From NCBI GenBank assembly GCA_037833965.1, contig AP031353.1, positions 26,104,501 through 26,168,500 of the forward strand: 64,000 nt of DNA, written 5' to 3'. This document shows, one piece after another, positions 37,601 through 50,716 of this stretch; position 1 is the stretch's first letter, and each line of letters opens with the position of its first letter. The translations under genes and the position numbers were made by a program. Under the pieces are notes generated by a model. It made no database searches and was not told where the DNA came from. It was given only the letters and a program-made list of their open reading frames with translations. This DNA is from Marchantia polymorpha subsp. ruderalis. Its lineage: Eukaryota; Streptophyta; Marchantiopsida; Marchantiales; Marchantiaceae.

Positions 37601-38921
37601 GAGAACAGGACTATAATAATGATAATTGCTCGAGTTCCCTCGAACGCAAACTGATTGTGAGTGGAAGACCGCATTCAGATGGTCAATGTGTAGCATTCAC
37701 TCTTTAGCAAAGGCTGACAGTCAACTGTCAGCTTACTACTTGCGGCTCGTTGATGGCTCTCCTGTCCGTCCCGTGTTCCCATTTATTTACTAATGCGTCC
37801 AATCCCCTGTCAACTCCAATACGAAGCCGAGGCCAGCAATCGGCTTGTCGTTCTCGAGATTTCGGGCCTACTTTTGCAGACATTGACCTTGTATCGATGA
37901 GCACACTCAGATTGATATACGGTCAGTAAGCAAATTATCGCTCCTGAAAAGCCCTCAACTGTATTAGTGATCAGCAACAAGACTTCTTGATATCTTGTCT
38001 TATGAATTGATCAAACTTAACACTAACTGGGTTCGTCTGTCTCTGTCGATCTCTATCTCGTTCTCCCTCTCCCTCTGTCTTTAAAGTGTTGCTTTGGTAC
38101 ATGTATGAGGTATGAGAGGCCTCTTCAAATATGGCATTTGGGGGTGCTATGCCATATTTGTCATAAATAATTTTGCGTGATGCCATAAATAAGAATGGAA
38201 GTCCAAGTCTCCTTTCGTTCTTGTTCTCTCTTGTTCGCTGTTGACGTTGATGAAATGTCTTCAAAGAAATGCAGAACGCCATTTAATCTCTCTCTCACGA
38301 ACTTGACTATGGGCTGAAGATCTTCACGTATGGTGTCGTTATGAGAATGTATTCATTGATAGAATGAGAAAGAGAAGAAATACTCTGCAAAACAGTGGAT
38401 CAAATGCCAGAATTCGTGGAATTTGATGAACCAAGGATTACTTTTGAAGTTAGATTTTCCAAACTGTGTATACTGAAACTATGTGTGTGGAGGGTGATTT
38501 CTCCATGATTACCTAAGAGAAAGATGAGTATATATCTTAATGATATTGTCACTCTAGTAAGCATACATTATAAGCAGTTCAAGCAAATTAAAATTAGTGT
38601 CATATTTGTCATAAATAAAAATTGGCTGATGCCATAATAGACTAAGTTATGACAAATTTGGCAAATGCCAAGTTAGCAGAGGCCTGGGTATGAGTGATTG
38701 CTGACAAACTTCGAATGATTGAAACACAGGACCGAGAGAAGAACAGGTCTTCTGATGAGCACTTGGCAGGACTGCGTATGAGAAACAGAAATAGACGAGG
38801 AAGCACTCAAAGTGCGAGCCAGCTCTGATATGCTCTGACATGCTCCTGGCAGGCGTGGCTATGAATGATCAGCTCAACTGTTAGCTGAAAGTTTGCTCTG
38901 ACCTAGTCTTCGCAGGCAGTG
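34676..38921. other. 3' flank of the GT34 gene and unassigned sequence
   Basis: No protein could be recognised. A plus frame with an ATG at 35736 (82 codons) and a minus frame at 37100-37441 with a CxxC-14-CxxC pattern were noted, but neither has a convincing start or homologue. A GATC-type palindromic run lies at about 35359-35376. Confidence 0.4.
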
Positions 38922-39263
38922 ATGTCTTTGTTGTTTCCTCCAAGTGTAAAGGAAACACTGCAATCTTTACTTCAGTCTGGAAGAGTTGCAGCTAGAGATG
39001 GAAGCAAGAAAGCGACTAAGGACCAAAGGACAATTTCGCGCTCAGAGAGCGCAGCACAAAGTACGGACAAAGCCCACGACAGTAGTTGTTGGGAAAGAGA
39101 AAAATCGGCGATCTGTGAGGAAGATTTTCTTCCCAGGCATTTATTGATACTAAACATACCCAATCCTGGATATATTGAATCGGACGTGGAGTCAAACAGA
39201 TGGCGGCCCAATCTATCGCAGCTGCTGCATAGACACACGAGAGTCCACGGATGGATGAGTTGA
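38922..39263 (+). CDS. Hypothetical ORF, 113 codons
   Basis: An ATG at 38922 opens 113 codons to a TGA at 39261. The product begins MSLLFPPSVKETLQSLLQSG, has a Lys/Ser/Thr-rich middle and a more hydrophobic segment (LLILNIPNPGYIESDV). A splice acceptor-like word (cttcgcag) precedes the ATG. There is no recognisable domain, signal peptide or membrane segment. A frame on the opposite strand is also open for 88 codons, which weakens the case. Confidence 0.3.
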   Translation: MSLLFPPSVKETLQSLLQSGRVAARDGSKKATKDQRTISRSESAAQSTDKAHDSSCWEREKSAICEEDFLPRHLLILNIPNPGYIESDVESNRWRPNLSQLLHRHTRVHGWMS

Positions 39264-41197
39264 ATACAGTGTGAAGCAAATTCACTCCAACAACCGAGCT
39301 ACGATTGAAGAATCAGGCGTCAAAAGACAAACCAGGGTATAGGCTTGTACACTACCTTGCGACCACACTCGCTACACTACCATAGGACTACAAATTTTTA
39401 AGAGGGACGTACCAAATCAGAACGTAGCCCAACTTCTCAAATCCTGACCACGGAATTTCGCTTTGCCTTATTCAACCAGACTTTCCCAGCCATGCTTTCT
39501 TCATGGAGCAGAATCACGTGACCTATATCGGTAGATCATTAATACCTGAAGCTTCGTGAAAATTTGTCTGGACATCAGGTCGATACGGTAAAGATGTCTA
39601 GAACATGGGAGATTGTTACAGACTTCCCCGTATCTCGAAGGAATTCGTTTATCTTCATCGTATCTTTCCCGGCTCCACGTAAGCATCCAGCAGGTTTCGG
39701 TCACTCAACAGAGAACACGTTCGGATGAAGAGCGACGAGAAGAACAGTGAGGACTTCTAGTTTTGGACGACAGGGTACATCTTTGGAGAATGACATTCAA
39801 CAGCCATCACATCACACGACGGAGTGCATGGGTGTATGGCGACACTCATGCTCTCGTGACAGCAGAATGTGAAGAGCTTGAATTCCATGCCAATGATAAT
39901 AAGCCGAACGTGAAGAACGATGAGGTTGACAGGATCTGAATTTTCAACTCCCAACAGAACATCAATGATCCACACCTGAACCATGAACTCGAACGAAAGT
40001 ACGAGCACCATCCACGAGCGTCGATCTGACTCGCGTAGTGGGTGGGGAGATCAAGTACTGCTCCATTCTTGAAGCTTGCTCCATTCTTACCTCTATCGTC
40101 ACTGCTCCGCTTGATTACTACTCGCACTATAACACCACCGGGTACCGGATGAACCGGTCTCTTTCCATGCCTGCCGGTATGAGGAAGTGAATCTCTGAGA
40201 GAACCTCAGCCTCGACACTTGAAGGAAGTAAAACAGCACAGTACTGGTTCAGAATTGGCAGAGCAAAGTAAAACGCACGAGGCAAAGCTTATATACTGTG
40301 CATGCTGTATCGTCAAAAGCCCTATGTCTACACACCTGCAAAACAAACAAGAAGCTGGATTCGCGAACGGATCGTCATGGACCATTTCTATCCATACAGT
40401 ATCTCTGACAGTCTCGGGATACGATTTCCATATTTCCTGCCTGCTGTAGACAGGCAGACAAAACAGCCCAGTGAACGAATGGCCTGCTTTCTTTCACCTT
40501 CACTCATACACGCTTTTTGATTTGCAGTTGGTCTTGTTATTTTGTTGTTTTGCAGCCCTCTGCCACGATGTTGTGCCTAGACTCTTGGACTGCTCCTAGA
40601 GCTTCAAGACACAAGACTGCTCTGCTACCATGCTGCCAAATCTCCACGAAATAATTGCTGGTTAGGGAGCGGTAGGCTACTTCCGAACATACGCATGGTG
40701 ACCTTGGGTCCACCTAGGAAGTCTGCTAGCGTCTGGCCATCGGGTGGACTTTGGGAAGAAAGATCATGTGTGCACATTTGTAGTTCATCGCTTTAGTAAA
40801 ACTCCGAAGTAGCCCGTCGTGCTAAAACCTAGAACTCTCGTGGTGTTACAATAGGACGGCTGGATCCCTTCACAAAGTTCATCATTGATCGAACTTCCAA
40901 CGATGAAGCTTTTTTTAAGAAGTTTGCATGTTACCGATGACTCTGAGTAGTTTGTAGATGTCAGTATCGTGAGTGTTAGCGTCACCTCCCTGTGAAAGAT
41001 TGTCTTGCACATTCCGGCCTGACAAAAAGAGCTACAACTGGACCAGGTGCGGTTCCATATTCCGATAGTTTCACGCACATTACAGCCTGGAGACATTAGC
41101 TCTTATAAATTATCCATCTCATGCACATTGCCCGCTTGGAATCAAATCACACTACAGGTGCGGTTTCATAGGATGAGTATGGTGTCATAGACCACAG
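39264..41197. other. Unassigned sequence
   Basis: There are only short frames. The minus-strand frame at 40785-41096 contains an NRTWSSC phrase, and a related, interrupted NRTCS phrase occurs about 100 bases upstream in minus sense. This may belong to the decayed gene called at 41198-41579. Confidence 0.35.
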
Positions 41198-41579
41198 TCA
41201 ATTCTTCCGGCAAAACAGGCTATTTGATTCCTCAGCGTCCCACTTGTCTTCATGAATGCTACTATCTATCAAGGGCATCTTAACAAAGCGACTTTGAGAC
41301 TCATCCAATAGAAATCTGTGATGATCTCTTCCATTGTAGAGAAGGTGCACCAACTCTGGGTATCCTACTCTCCGATGACTCAAATCGGAAGGAAGTCAAA
41401 ATTTCAAGCTTCTGTTCATCTCGAATGTATCGACATGTATCCTTCAAAACACTGATGGACGTTGCACTCTTCAGCACATTCATTAGTTCATTCCAACCCG
41501 AAGTGTAGCTTGTCATTATATCGTACCCTGTCGAACATCTCCAATGACTGCAATCCACCTGATATAAATCTTGCCTCAC
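41198..41579 (-). pseudogene. Possible decayed F-box-like gene fragment
   Basis: Two minus-strand frames overlap around 41383. The first ends its protein-like part in EQKLEILTSFRF; the second starts LSHRRVGYPELVHLL and runs on through HHRFLLDESQSRF and VKMPLID. Read one after the other they resemble one protein broken by a frameshift. The PELVHLL...HHRFLLD...KMPL pattern recalls the start of the beta-propeller in plant F-box proteins, but no F-box was seen. The resemblance is from memory and weak. Confidence 0.2.
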
Positions 41580-44469
41580 ATCCCAATTGGAAATGCTGCT
41601 CTCCCTTCTGTGTTATAACTTTCCCGATTGGAAGATCGTGAGTCGTGGACTGAAGTTAAAGTGGCAGCACGACGAACAAGCGTACTGTACTGTAAAGAGC
41701 TTCATCAAGTGCCTGCATACGGAGAGGACAATCTTCTGAAAATATTCCCCCACCTCCAAGAAAGTACTGTTATGTACTGTGTGCTACTATTGGAACCTCC
41801 GTACTTGAGACTCTTTTGAGCACTAGTGAATCTGTCAGCCCAAGTTTCGAGGACATTCTTGCCAGAAGACATCAAGATACCATGGACATGCATAGACTGC
41901 AGCAGCGGCTTCTTGCTAAATATCTTTCCTATGGAGGGACGAGGTCCGACCGAACCTTGGTACAGTAGGCGAACTGACCCGCAGTCTATGTCGAACAGTT
42001 GCGAGAGATGGCTCGCTCACCCATAATAAAACTAGAAAAAGTGTCCATCTTTTCTTGCAAGCAACTAGTTAGTTGCTTGGTTAGTTGCAGCTTGCAAAAC
42101 AACAGAATATTCAACATGAGAGAGCGGATTGTTTAGAGACTGCACTAAGTCCAACAACATTCCCTTGTCACTGACAGAGTGAGCAGAACCATGGAAAGGT
42201 TTCGAGTTCATCTTTAAACGGGGAATCAAGTAATGTGGCAAAAAGGATCTAAATACCCCATTAATTGGTACATCGGGTGAAACCAAAGGGATAAGACGGG
42301 GCAGGGCCCGAATACAGTACGAAATTCTTCTGTGTGCGAAAGCATCGGTTGAGTAGCTAATAGTGTCACTTGCCTTCCTGCTTTTCCAGTTTGAAATTTC
42401 TCTTTTCTGTCCCTTTTCAGCGCATTTCTTTTCATCAGTCGTCATCACTAGTAACAGGGTCTCTTCATTTGTTGATGTATAATTCATTTTTATACCTGGA
42501 TAAAAGTGTTCATTATCTGAAGCAAAAGTCATGATCGAGTCCAAAGCCTTTTAGGTAGGAGAACATTTTGAGTTCAACGAGATCTTGAGTAAGAACAGTT
42601 ACACTCAATATATTTAAGTAGACCCAATTCAAAACGTGCACTGTGGTCATCCCGTACATCCTGTTTTTGTAAGGTGACGGCGCGGAGCCACTACACCATC
42701 GAATCATTGTTACATGAATTGCTCCTACTGTTGGTTGTTAGTCAGAGAACTCGTTTCACTTTTTTCCTACTCTAAGGTTGTCATGAGATTCGTACTTCTG
42801 TTACTCCTTGTGTGTAGTACATGACTGATTGTATCCACATCCACCATGAGCAAAAGCGTCATCGTCACGGGCCGGGATAATGGCATTCTCCCCCTACAGA
42901 CCACTTGGCTGATCATCCTAGCTGTGCTAAGAAGATGATCTCAGAAGCTTATGTCGTTGCTGCTCTATCTACCTCGATCTCATGTGTCGGCGAGTGAATA
43001 TTCTCACCTTGGTAGTTTTGTGGCAGGAATGGGTTCGGAGACCTAGACACAATATGTGTCGTCAAACCACACTCGCTCGTCAAACTGAGTCTAGTTTCTC
43101 GTTTGCGCACTGTGCACCAACCTCGAACTAGCCAAGCAATGAGTCTTTGTCAATAGGAAGGCTTTGTATGTTGGGTCATATTATGTCGCTGTCACAGGAA
43201 CCGAGACTCTCCAGCTCACATGTCTGAGGACTCGGCTCAAAAGCTTGTAGTGAGAATGGATATTCATTGACTTGTCTTCAAACTTTCCCCTTGGTGTTCA
43301 ACCAGTACGCATGTTTGTCCAGCTAACGATCATATGAAGTCCAAATATCCCAACTTTAAATCCGAAGGATGGATGAGTGGCCGAATAGAAAATGTCTAGA
43401 CATCGTTGAATGCAAGCATGTGATGATTTGGACGATCATCGACCTCCTTCTACATATGAGGTGCCTCTATTGAATGAGAAGAGAATAAAAAACTTATCTA
43501 GTATCCATTCCCTTTTAAGCATTTCGGCTCGCTCCAATCATGCCAAGGTTGAGTAAGGTCTGAAATATCCAGTTTTAATTTATTTGGTTTTCTTCTGATT
43601 GACCGAAGGAAATCATCAATAGCAAAGCTGCAAACAAAAGTACTTTGGCCCGAATAAAAGAAAAGCAAGAAATAGAGAATCACCTCGCTGAACCATCATG
43701 CACACAGGGACCACAAGGTTGCATGAGAAATGTGAGAGCATGCAACCAGGATAAGGGAGAACAACGACTAAAGCTGAAAAAGTATAATATCAAACAAGGT
43801 TTTCAAGAGTAGATGGAGAAAGAAGGAGTAAGCCAGTCACATATCTATGGAAAATTCGTATAAACTAGTCTAGCCCTTGTTGTCAAATAACCTTCTGCCA
43901 AAAATCTGCACGGCTCTGCGAAAACGTAATCGTGATACCCGAAACAAGATCGTCCTCGTCTTCCCTTCCGCGAAGCAGGCAAGACAAGCATCGGACTATG
44001 AAGTGTGACAATATGCAACTTTTCCGGCTTTTCCACAACTAGAAGATCCCCTTTATCATCGGGAAATAAAATAGTTTCGTATGCCCAGAAAAGAACCAAA
44101 GTCGCAATCGGAAAAGGAGGTTTAACTTGAACTGCTCAAGAACGAAGAATCGACTCACCGACCCCGAGAAGACGATTTGTAGAGTTGGCCAACAGCTCGG
44201 AGTGGGTTTGGGGCCCCAGAATTTCTAAGCTAAAATAAAAGATAGTCTCTCCGGCGGCATTCGCCGAAAGATGGTGATCGAGAGGGCTCACACTTGATCA
44301 TACAGCGCCGAGCTCTTTCTTACCAGGCGTGCAGCTGCTAATCAAAATAATGTTTCTTTTGATGAGAGAACTAAAGAATTTCGAGAGGAGCGAGAAAAAT
44401 GTGAATCATGCTTTTGATAACCTCACGAGCTGACATCCGGCTTTCGATATTTTAGCTATTATCTAAACA
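41580..44469. other. Unassigned sequence
   Basis: Short frames only, none with recognisable motifs. A 159-codon minus frame at 42065-42544 has no identifiable domain and no supporting signals. Confidence 0.4.
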
Positions 44470-44708
44470 GTACACAAATTGGGACTCACTTCAAGCCCAC
44501 TCCAGGTGCGAATCTACGTGTTAGAGAGGAGACCTATGTGGCAGGATTCACTGACATACAAGGCTGAGCCAAAGTCTTCAACCAAAGTACACAAATTGGG
44601 ACTCACTTTAAGCCCACTCCAGGAGCGAATCTACTTGTTAGAGAGAGGAGACCTATGTGGCAGGATTCACTAACATTCTACAAGGCTGAGCCAAAGTCTT
44701 CAACCTAA
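44470..44708. repeat. Tandem duplication, about 117-bp unit x2
   Basis: The unit starting gtacacaaattgggactcac at 44470 repeats at 44587. The second copy differs by a few substitutions and by two small insertions (extra AG after gagag, and extra bases before tacaaggctg). The divergence makes it older than the 61-bp duplication in the GT34 leader. Confidence 0.9.
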
Positions 44709-44785
44709 CTGAAGCAGTCCGAAGCTCACAGAAGTTACATAGTCATATCGTAATGTAATGGTTTGAGCATCTAATTTAACCTAAC

Positions 44786-44827
44786 CATGTCGTCCCTATC
44801 TTAAGACATTAAGATAGGGACGACATG
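44786..44827. repeat. Perfect 19-bp hairpin, 4-nt loop
   Basis: The arm 44786-44804 is the exact reverse complement of 44809-44827, with loop GACA. It lies about 80 bases after a tandem duplication and 370 bases before a foldback element. Confidence 0.92.
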
Positions 44828-45195
44828 ATTTGAAAAATTATTTCAATCCAAACATTATAGCACAATCCTTGGCACTGGGTCATGATGTTTTCCACACCCA
44901 TCAATTCTCCGCCGGGGTTTGAACACTCTAGATTAGTTGTAAAAAAACTTGTAGATCACGGTGAATTTTTTAAAACATCGGATCAACACATACACAAAAG
45001 AACAAGGAATTCTTGTAATTTCATTCACGTGCACTCTAATGTTAACTTATATACGAAATAGAGGGTCCCACTCAAAACAGATGAATCTTATAAGGGTAAC
45101 CCAACTTCAAGTTGTTCATCCTTCCATATATGGCATACGAAAGTATACATAGCTACATGCGAAATATTAATCAGATTAATCATCAAAATTTGTAA

Positions 45196-45364
45196 GGGAG
45201 TGGTTAGTTATACATCACTTTAGGCTAATTAGCCCTCATCCTACTATACGTTGTTATCTGATTGATCCATCATCTTTAGTTGCTACTGCATCGACTAAGA
45301 GGAATGATGTGTATAGTAGAGTGAGGGCTAATAAGCCCTAAGTGAGGTATAACTAGCCGCTCCC
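45196..45364. mobile_element. MITE-like foldback element, 169 bp
   Basis: Terminal inverted repeats of 54 bases (45196-45249 and 45311-45364) match at 46 of 54 positions and begin GGGAG. The flanks ATTTGTAA (45188-45195) and ATTTATAA (45365-45372) match at 7 of 8 bases and look like an 8-bp target-site duplication. Eight-base duplications are typical of hAT elements, but the GGGAG terminus is not the usual hAT CAGGG, so the superfamily is unsettled. The 61-base interior has no coding capacity, so it would be non-autonomous. Confidence 0.7.
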
Positions 45365-45372
45365 ATTTATAA

Positions 45373-47080
45373 TTCATGTAAAAAGTGAATAAACACCCCA
45401 ATCCAAACTCATATAGCTACATCTCTAAATCTAAAATAAAGCACAACGAATAACGTTTTCTTCATGCACAAGCTGCTCAATCTAAATTTGTAAGATCATG
45501 AAGATTACCTCAAAATTGATCATGAGTGAAGCCTTTTATGCCAATTACAGATATGGTATGAATTAAATATTAGTATATAGTTTTTCAATACTTTAATGAT
45601 GATTTATTGTATGGAAGATTCTTTAATGACTCCACCAATATAGATTAACAATTTTTGTGAAATAAGTTTTTAAGTGTTGCAATTGAAGGATTGGTAGAAT
45701 AAGAAGTGAAAGTTGTACGCACTAGATAGACTTCTATTAGCTTCTCCTCACAGAGAATTTTTCATGCCACTATTAAAAATATTAATCATTGTGTTCTCTA
45801 ATAAACATTGGAAGTATTATCTTGGACATATAACATTAGTTCATTGAAAACTAAGATCCTTTTGTTCGAAAGAAAGAGTTGATAAGCTAAATGGTGATAA
45901 TATGAAGAGAAATAAACAACTTACAGATGCATTAATCTCTATGCTTAGCACTAACCATATCCCGCATATGAACATGTATTGAGTAAGCAAGGAGTATGAG
46001 AAGATTGCACAAACCCTTCTTCATCATCATAAAGCATATTTTGAATTCTAGCATTGTCTTCATTGAATTCTCATGAGTTAAAATTTGGATATTTGGATAC
46101 CAGTACATTTTTAATATTGTTAGCAAAGTCACACAACTCTTTGGTTTTCCACCTAGTAGCGCAAAATCATTGTAAGCATAAACATATATTGTAGTTAGAA
46201 TCTTGTTATGTTTAGTGAGAAATTTGGGCCATTTTGCCTCAAGGAGAGTGGAAAATTATTGCAACAAGAAATTTGATACGAAGATGTAGTGATGACTCTT
46301 TTTATGAGGTGAGTCTAATTTTTTTATCCAAATCAAATCATTAGATATATTTATTAATCAACATATCATCAAAATAACATTAAAAAAATTGTAAGTGTTT
46401 ATTCTAAAAAAATGTACTAACTCAAGCAATCATAAAAATGTTGTTACAATGAAAATATCAACATAAATATATATAATATTCATTTATATGATTCACTAAC
46501 ATATGAATTTCAATATTCAATGTATTTTGAACATTAAATCAACTAGTATTAATATAATCTTTGTCATTGTATTGTCAAATAACGTTAATTTTCTAGGTTC
46601 CAAGGTTAGAATTCGTCGACTGTGACTCAATCTCATGATTTTGGCTACACTATTTAACGCAAAAAATATACTTCTCATGTTGAACACTTTAGGTAAAATT
46701 GTAAAATCTCGTGGACGTAGCCTACAATGGAACCACGTTACTTTTTTATGATACTCTCTTGTGTAATGATGTAATCTATGTTTTTGTATTTTTTATCTTC
46801 AATTGATATCAAAACATTTATTGTATTATTCATTTGTCTTAGAGTGTTATAAGTGTCGTTTGTAGGTTGATGACTATGAGTTCAAATCAACCTGGATTAT
46901 TGTTAATTATTGTGTTTGGTGATCTTTGCGAACAAGCCGATTAGCAATCCTATTTTTCAAACAAATTGTTAGAGAATAGAACGTGCAATCACATGTAGTA
47001 CTTCGTCGATCAAAACGTGCTAGCTCTGCATTGTAGAACAAAGATTGTTTCAAAATTCATCTTTCCTTCGATTTATTTTT
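45373..47080. other. A+T-rich sequence, possibly including a copia LTR
   Basis: No coding frame. The stretch from about 46.6 to 47.08 kb precedes a degenerate primer-binding-like word and may contain the 5' LTR of the copia remnant. No matching second LTR was found. Confidence 0.35.
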
Positions 47081-49150
47081 CACTGATTGGTGTCAAGGAT
47101 TGTTTGTATCATCACGCACGTCTTAATTGACTAGGCATTGTGGACCACATTACTTCACTAGTGAGTTTGAAAGTGGAGCAAGAGTGCAACACGCTTGGAA
47201 ATCTACAATGATGTTCTAGAATATTTTGTTGTAGACGTGGAAACTGTCGGAGAGCCGTGAACTTGGAATATTGGTTGAATTTTGGATTTGAGTATACGGT
47301 GTCATTTAATGTTTTGATTTTGTTTTTTTTCTTTATTATTGTTAAAAATTATTGTTGTTGTTAGTTAATTAGCAATCAAGTACAAGATTGATCTAAATTA
47401 GATGATTCATTTGAGAATTTTCTTGTTGTAAGATTTATACTCTCATAGCTAAAAAGAATAAAATTAAGTTGGATAGTACATTCAAAAGATAATTATTTTT
47501 TATATGCTAGTGATGTGAAAAGTTATAGGTTTTAGTATTGAGTAGCACCTAAAGTTATTGTTAGAAGAGAATTTTTTTTAATGAATTCAAATCATTGAAA
47601 AAGTAGAAAAAATTTTATTTTTAAAAATCTCATAAAAAAATTATCTATTGACGATGTTATTGGTGGAAAAATTGATCTAATGATGTGACACAAGGAGAAG
47701 CTTAGGTACAGATGGAGCAAATTCCTTAACAGCATGAATATGAAGATTTTTATTGTTGATTAATTTTGAATATTTGCACCATAGAATAGTATCAAATAAA
47801 TTATTATACTACAATATCATCAAATTTGATTAGTATAGCTTCTACAAAGTATGAATGATGCACTGATTCAACCATTTTTGAAGATCATGATATTAATACG
47901 GAGGAAAATGATGACATTGCGTTGATTTTAGAAGAAGTAGAACTTATTTTTTATAGAGAATCTCAAATTTTATCCAATAAACTTGAATGAATTGTTGCTT
48001 TGAAGCATGAGATGCGATCGTTAATGAATAACAAAACCAATGATCTAGTGTAACAATCAAAGAATCAAACTTTGATTGATTGCAAATGGCTAACAAGCTA
48101 AAGTATAATCCCACTTATAAGAAGAAAATTATCTTTAAAACCAAGTTGATGGTTAGAGATTTCACACCCAAAAAAATGTGGACTATAACAAATTTTTTTC
48201 ACCTATAACAAAAATGTTACGATTCGTTTCATATGTGCATTTTCTGCAATATATAATTTTTTTATGTATCATATATACGTAGTTGTAGCATTTTTATAAA
48301 TCTCTAGAGAAGATAATCTACATTAAACAACTAGTTGATATTGAGAATAAAGGTCAAGATAAGTTAGTTTCTAGATTGCTAAGATTGTTATATGGATTGA
48401 ATCAATTCCTTAGCCAATTAAATGTAAGATTTGATGAATTCATGAAGTTACAAGATTTTCTTGTATAGATTTATCTTCTATTTATTTTTCCATTTCAGTT
48501 TTTTGTTTAGTGAATTATGTGTCTAATTTTTTGTGTATACATGAAAAAGATGAATAATTGAATGTTTAATCTTATTAATCTAGTACTCTATGTGAATAAT
48601 ATGCTCATCTTGGCAAATAATCAATCCTAAATCAAGAATATTATGAATGAACATTCATAGTGTCTTGTTGCAAGTTAAATGAAACACATCATGTATCATT
48701 TTGTCATACTTGTAATTTTTATAAAAGTATTGAGCTAGTCAAGAGATTTTCAATCTTCATTGTGTTAATCAAGGCGCATTATTATTAAGTAACACAAGTA
48801 ACATTTACTAGCAATTTTTAATTGGATCTATATAATTTTTACTCTATCATCTTTTGATTGCAGTTTACTTTTAATTAGTTGTAGTATATAAGAACGTAGT
48901 TTGTTAAGTTTACTTCTAGAACTTACTACAAAATAATTATTCAGATAAAGGAGTTTGATGTTACCACAACATATGTTAAGGATTAAATTGTTAGGATCAA
49001 TTTCTTTTGTAAGTACGTTGACGAAACTGTATTATCTATATTGTATCAATGGACTATAGGTTAGAGAATCTTCTTAAGACGGCAACATCTACATCAACGC
49101 TCAACATCATGAAGAATGTTCCTATGAAATGAATTACATCGTATTTTCTC
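47081..49150 (+). mobile_element. Ty1/copia retrotransposon remnant with reverse transcriptase
   Basis: A word near 47088 (ttggtgtcaaggattg) resembles the copia initiator-tRNA binding site (TGGTATCAGAGC). From 47940 the plus strand shows, in broken frames, the copia RT order: KHEMRSLMNNKTNDLV (about 48003-48050), CKWL, VDYNKFFSPITKM (about 48180-48215), LYGLNQ (48391-48408), RFDEFM and LYVNNMLILA (about 48587-48616). In active copia elements the last is YVDDM; here both catalytic Asp codons read AAT (Asn), as expected from G-to-A decay. Only about 900 bases separate the putative primer site from RT, so gag, protease and integrase are largely deleted. The element is inactive. Confidence 0.75.
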
Positions 49151-50716
49151 TCATGCAATTATCGTGAAACTTTCATCATTTAAGATATTTCCATCTTGCA
49201 TAAACCGGTTCAACTATTCACATCTAGTCTAGTGTGAATATCCGCTAGACATATAGTACATATATAAACTAAAATCTTTTAATTGAAAAAAATAAAATAT
49301 GAAAACTACAATTTTGTAATATATATCAAAAAAAATTATCCAATAAATTGTACAACTTCTTCCCATAGCTTTAGAGAAAGCAATAACTTGTGAAATTCAC
49401 ATGAAAACATTATGTACAAGTGATGAACTTTGAACTCAGTACCACCAATACATTTTTGGGTCTTCAGCTACATCAAAATATATTGCTCATTGTTATGCTG
49501 CTGATGCCGTGCCTAGCCATATGTTTTGGATGAATCCCTACATACTTACGTACCCTGACTTTATATTGAGATCAATCGATTCTCAAACCAAAAACATTTC
49601 CTTTGAGTTAAGGCAATTTGATTTTAACAGCAGAAGAATCAGGTTGAGTCTGCTCCGTGCTGACTTACATGTTAAAGGGGATCTTGAACCACTTCAATCT
49701 CCAAAAGGCTACATCGGTGTGCGCCTTCTACACAATATTTACACGTGTTTTTACAATATTTAAAATTGTGCACAAAAGTGTATTATCACCCGCATGCCTG
49801 CTGACCCTGAAGTTTCCTTTTATCCATACTAGTCGTCGAACGAAGATGAATCGCATTACGTTGCTTTCAGGAAAGATCCAGATTTATCCGAAAAGTAACA
49901 CATGCACACTGGAAACGACTTGGCTGCGTTCCGCTGAGTGGCGTGGAAATTATGACCTTAAATTACGTGCGAGCGGCTTAGAGCTGTTGCCACTCTTGAA
50001 ATCCACTGCTTAAATTCAAATCTAAAAGCCACCATTTACTCGAAGGTATTTTCTGCTGGCCCTCGATCTAGAGGAATCTAGACGTTGACGAGCCTGGCTG
50101 GGACTTCGTGTAATATATGATGGTTAGTAAGTACAAAAGAGACTTCTCCACCCGTCATTAGTCGTCCCTTATTTTCCTCGTCCGTCACTCCCCTTCATAC
50201 TTAATGACTTCTGCGGATTCGACTACGATATTCATGATGTCCCAGGCGAATACTACTTCAAACATTCTAATTGATACTAGAGGATAAGTTTAGAAACCTT
50301 CAAGCATGTCTGTTTATGTTCGTGTGCGACACTTGATGGTTAGTCAAGTGACAAGTCTGCGCATCAAATCCATGAATGCATCTGAAGGTAAAGATGAACA
50401 TCCCCTTATTGCTCAGAGTTTTCCAGTTTCAAAAAAAGAAAGAAAAGGATCATTGGAGAAAATGGAGAGCAAGCAAAGATTAAACTTAATGTAGATGGTT
50501 CGTTTTTATGTGAAAACGCAGGCAAATCGGTGCTATTTGGGCTCAGAGCACCTTTCCCAAGGTTAAGTTCATATTGTACAAAAGTAGACAGCAGCACCTA
50601 TCGTGCAAAAATTATCCCTAAACAATTTTCATACCAGCCGTGTCTTCTCGAACTGAGGAAAAGAAAATGATTGAAGCTAATGGTACAAATTGCTGGCCAA
50701 ACATCTCACACAATCA
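49151..50716. other. No supportable gene; 3' flank of the RecG gene
   Basis: Short plus-strand frames at 49509-49763 and 49657-50013 overlap each other and match nothing known. The part just below 50717 would hold the RecG 3' UTR. Confidence 0.45.
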
